Source: Ariolimax columbianus (taxonomy: Eukaryota; Mollusca; Gastropoda; Stylommatophora; Arionidae). Taken from it: DNA of 64,000 nucleotides. Where the stretch lies: assembly GCA_036924085.1 (NCBI GenBank), contig JAVGWX010000004.1, forward strand, positions 42,243,793 through 42,307,792. Direction: 5' to 3'. The position numbers and the translations under genes were made by a program. Shown here one piece after another: positions 61,216-64,000 of this stretch (position 1 is its first letter; every line of letters begins with the position of its first letter). Below the pieces are notes generated by a model. It saw nothing but the letters and a program-made list of their open reading frames with translations, had not been told where the DNA came from and did no database searches.

Positions 61216-61439
61216 TCTTTCCTTCCATAACTGAAAGGTAAAGAGATCAAATATATTTGGTTTATATACACTCAGTCAACTGAGAATGCACAGTAGATTG
61301 AGGTGCATTCCTTCTGATCTAATGTCACAACTCTGGTTAGGCAGCAAAATGAAAAGAAACAAAAACAGCATCATTTCCTTCTTCTCTTTTAACCTTGTAT
61401 GTGTAACACAGTCCTTGCTTGACACTGCATTTTGAAATA

Positions 61440-61800
61440 TTTAACAGTTGGGAGGGGCGGGCTAAGTTATCTAGAGATAATATGTTCGAATCACGGTAGA
61501 GACCAAGATTATTTCATGTGGATCTTCTGGCAAAAATTCCCCTGATTTCTTGATAGTGAGATCGGACTCCTGTGTTTAGTTATCGAACACGTTAAAACTT
61601 CCTTGGCAGTTAGAAATTGAAAAAAGTAGGCTTAACTGCCGCTGCCTGGACAAAATTGAAGCTAAAAATCTGCCTACATTTTTTGTACCTTCTCCCAGGC
61701 CTAGTAAGCCACAGGAAGTTTTAAATACCTACTACAAAAAGCTGATAGCCTTCAGCTAGCTGACAACAGATATTAACTTGCCTGTTTGAATGCCAATATT
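61440..61800 (+). mobile_element. SINE-F copy
   Basis: Forward copy: GGGCTAAGTTATCTAGAGAT (A-box region), GTTCGAATCACGG (B box), CTGGCAAAAATTCCCCTGAT, GGACTCCTGTGTTTAG and AGTAAGCCACAGGAAGTTTT. Confidence 0.75.
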
Positions 61801-61804
61801 CCAA

Positions 61805-62390
61805 GTATTTAACAGTTCAACACATGTCCAGAAATTCCGCTCTTAAGCAAACAGCAGTTTCTCTAATCACTTTTCTTTTATTTAACAAGCTGTTTCTCCC
61901 TCTCTGTCTTATTCATCCATCTCTCAGTTTCGTTTTACTCCCTGTCCTTTGTTTCAACATTTCTTTGCAGACTTAAACAGTTTTATGCATTGGTAAACGA
62001 GATGTTCCACTCCCTGATTAACATGCCAGTGAATCAAATCCCATGTATTAATTTGCCTATCTACAGACTTTATTTTGACCTGTAACTGGCCAGACACTGG
62101 CATTCTAACACCTGAATAAATTTATTAGCCAGCTGCTAATTTATGTACCCTGTATCAACCAGTCTCTGTTACGTTTGTCTGGCCACCCGTAACAGGACAG
62201 ACTCAGTGTTCCCAGCACCCAGATCAAAGCAATTTAATGGCTGCTAATTTATTTGCACACTGTATCCACCTGGTTCCTAACTGTTCGCTAAGTTAAATAA
62301 TATTCTCGCCTTGGAGAAACCTTTATTCAAGAACAAAGAAGCTTTGCACTCTTACCATCTGGATTGTAGGGCATGTGGTGGGATTGGACA
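61805..62390. other. No gene recognised
   Basis: CAGCTGCTAATTTAT and nearby text recur at 62131 and 62241 in diverged form; otherwise featureless. Confidence 0.35.
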
Positions 62391-62394
62391 GTGT

Positions 62395-62895
62395 CACAAA
62401 TATAACTCTCAAACTCTTGATTGGAGAGTTGTGGTCAGGCTGTTGTCACAAATGTAGCTCTTGCCCTCTGGGTTAGGTTCTTGTCACAAATGTAGCTCTT
62501 GCCCTCTGGGTTAGTGATCATGTGGTCAGGCTGTTGTCACAAATGTAGCTCTTGCCCTCTGGGTTAGTGATCATGTGGTCAGGCTGTTGTCACAAATGTA
62601 GCTCTTGCCCTCTGGGTTAGGTTCTTGTCACAAATGTAGCTCTTGCCCTCTGGGTTAGTGATCATGTGGTCAGGCTGTTGTCACAAATGTAGCTCTTGCC
62701 CTCTGGGTTAGGTTCTTGTCACAAATGTAGCTCTTGCCCTCTGGGTTAGTGATCATGTGGTCAGGCTGTTGTCACAAATGTAGCTCTTGCCCTCTGGGTT
62801 AGGTTCTTGTCACAAATGTAGCTCTTGCCCTCTGGGTTAGTGATCATGTGGTCAGGCTGTTGTCACAAATGTAGCTCTTGCCCTTTGGGTCGCAG
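62395..62895. repeat. Higher-order minisatellite with long/short alternation
   Basis: The core unit TTGTCACAAATGTAGCTCTT then GCCCTCTGGGTTAG is followed either by GTTC (short, 38 bp) or by TGATCATGTGGTCAGGCTG (long, 53 bp). From about 62444 the order is short-long-long-short-long-short-long-short-long, then a degenerate unit. Copies are nearly identical. Confidence 0.93.
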
Positions 62896-62899
62896 TGCA

Positions 62900-63590
62900 T
62901 GTGGTCTGGTTGTGGGGTCATGCCCGTGTAACTCTCATCAGATCAAAGTAAGTTTCTCCTTGAGTCCTGCTCCTGTGAATATTTTTAAGTTGAAACAAAA
63001 AAAATTAATAAATATACAGTATATGTTTTTTTTCTTGAAGCTGATAAAACCTAGTGATAAAACAGCTGATGGCCATAGTTTGTGGATCCTTATTATACAT
63101 ACTCATTGTACACAATCTGCTTTGTTCTTTTGATCTCAGTACCCATCCTTTCTTAACCCTTTTGTGATTCTTCCAAACTCCTGCAATCTTGCTAATTCAT
63201 CAAGGCAGTCATCTAACAAGCAGTCATTTATTGATTTCAAAATGTCCCTCTTATACATTTCTAATGTTCCCATTGTGTTCCAACATGATTTAGACAATCA
63301 TTGTACTTGGACAACCTGTTTGTCCCAGTTGTTTTATTTTATTGGTTTTTTGTTATCTTAAAGAAACTTGTCAGTTTTTTATGACTTGTGAGTTGAGTCA
63401 TTTGAATGATCTTCAGTAATTGTTATAATGTATGTATGTATGTATATGATTTTATGATGAATGAGTAAAGCAATCTGTCTCGCTTAATCTTTAGTATATT
63501 GCTTATTTGTATTTATTTATATATTTCTTACACATATTTTGTTGTGTGACTTTTCTCTTTTTACTATGTTGTTGTTAGAGTAAAAGCAAT
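62900..63590. other. No gene recognised
   Basis: Contains a short GTATGTATGTATGTATATG run at about 63429-63447. At 63236-63280 AAAATGTCCCTCTTATACAT resembles the minus-strand LINE RNase H region near 9350, so it may be a relic. Confidence 0.4.
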
Positions 63591-63594
63591 AAGA

Positions 63595-64000
63595 CAACTG
63601 CTAAATAGATATTTACAAGAGTGGAAATGTAAAAGAGCTGATGTTCTATCAAAATACATATTCATAACTATGTCAAACGTATATCGCAATATTATGGAAT
63701 AACTAACCAGATTGATCGCATCTGCATAAATCAGAAATTTAGATTATTTTTACCAGACCTGGAGGTCTACAACAATCTAATGATGACCAAAGTAACTGAA
63801 GGAAAACAGATCCTGAAGAAAAGATGGGCGGAATATTTTGAGGAGCTGCTAAATAGCCCACCAGTTAATCCAACTGATATACTTCTTGCTGAGGACACCT
63901 CAAAGTTAACTCTGAGGAACCAGTAAATAATATACCAAAGACTGCAATTACTCTTATTTTTTTTTTTAAAAGGCTGAAGCTATTAAAACAGACATTGAAG
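63595..64000 (+). pseudogene. LINE fragment upstream of RT, runs off window
   Basis: KQILKKRWAEYFEELLNSPP followed by VNPTDILLAED matches the linker before the RT domain of RTE-like LINEs (RWAEYFEELLN). Stops follow (NQ then a stop) and a T run occurs at 63957-63967. Confidence 0.65.

Noticed and set aside
62395..62895. CRISPR-like array of regularly spaced repeats
   Set aside because: Units are directly adjacent with no unique spacers, the DNA is animal, and no cas genes exist. It is a minisatellite.

Overview
This is animal (eukaryotic) genomic DNA. It is AT-rich, has long introns, and is crowded with LINE and SINE retrotransposon copies, DNA-transposon relics and satellite-like arrays. 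There are no prokaryotic features. The mixture of RTE-like, CR1-like and RNase H-bearing LINEs with several tRNA-derived SINEs suits a lophotrochozoan invertebrate, and a gastropod mollusc is my best guess. That is inference; no species marker was seen.

The one host gene I can support lies on the + strand from about 11.6 to 45.5 kb. Ten small exons (coding 11615-45422) join in perfect phase across nine GT-AG introns and give a 350-residue protein. Its C-terminal half carries, in order, the hallmarks of PRAS40/AKT1S1 (Drosophila Lobe): a TOS-like FAMDE motif, an AQSL site, and a C-terminal IFGDRP...RQRVHTGDF block with an RxRxxT Akt site. Its N-terminal half has two cysteine pairs and a coiled coil that I do not associate with human PRAS40. 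The introns are full of retroelements.

Layout. 0-3 kb: minus-strand endonuclease/RT LINE with a second fragment of its own family nested in it. 4.9-7.6 kb: a young RT/RNase H LINE (LINE-A) with an intact 892-codon frame and perfect 12-nt target-site duplications (TSDs). 7.7-10.5 kb: LINE relics, a 62-bp tandem repeat and a SINE. 11.6-45.5 kb: the PRAS40-like gene, whose intron 8 (37.1-42.1 kb) holds a LINE-A copy in inverted orientation inside another LINE-A copy, beside a SINE that used the same target. 45.5-64 kb: no convincing host gene. This part holds LINE relics, a mariner relic (54.7-55.3 kb), a GTF2IRD2/ZBED-like hAT relic (60.5-61.2 kb), a possible pogo/CENP-B-type fragment (51.7 kb), a three-level nest (55.6-59.7 kb: LINE, LINE, SINE) and minisatellites at 59.7 and 62.4 kb.

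LINE-A (five copies) and the most abundant SINE (SINE-A) both end in a GAA-repeat tail and produce TSDs of similar length. In intron 8 both inserted at the same short target. This suggests that LINE-A machinery mobilises SINE-A. Names such as LINE-A and SINE-A are working labels for this window only.
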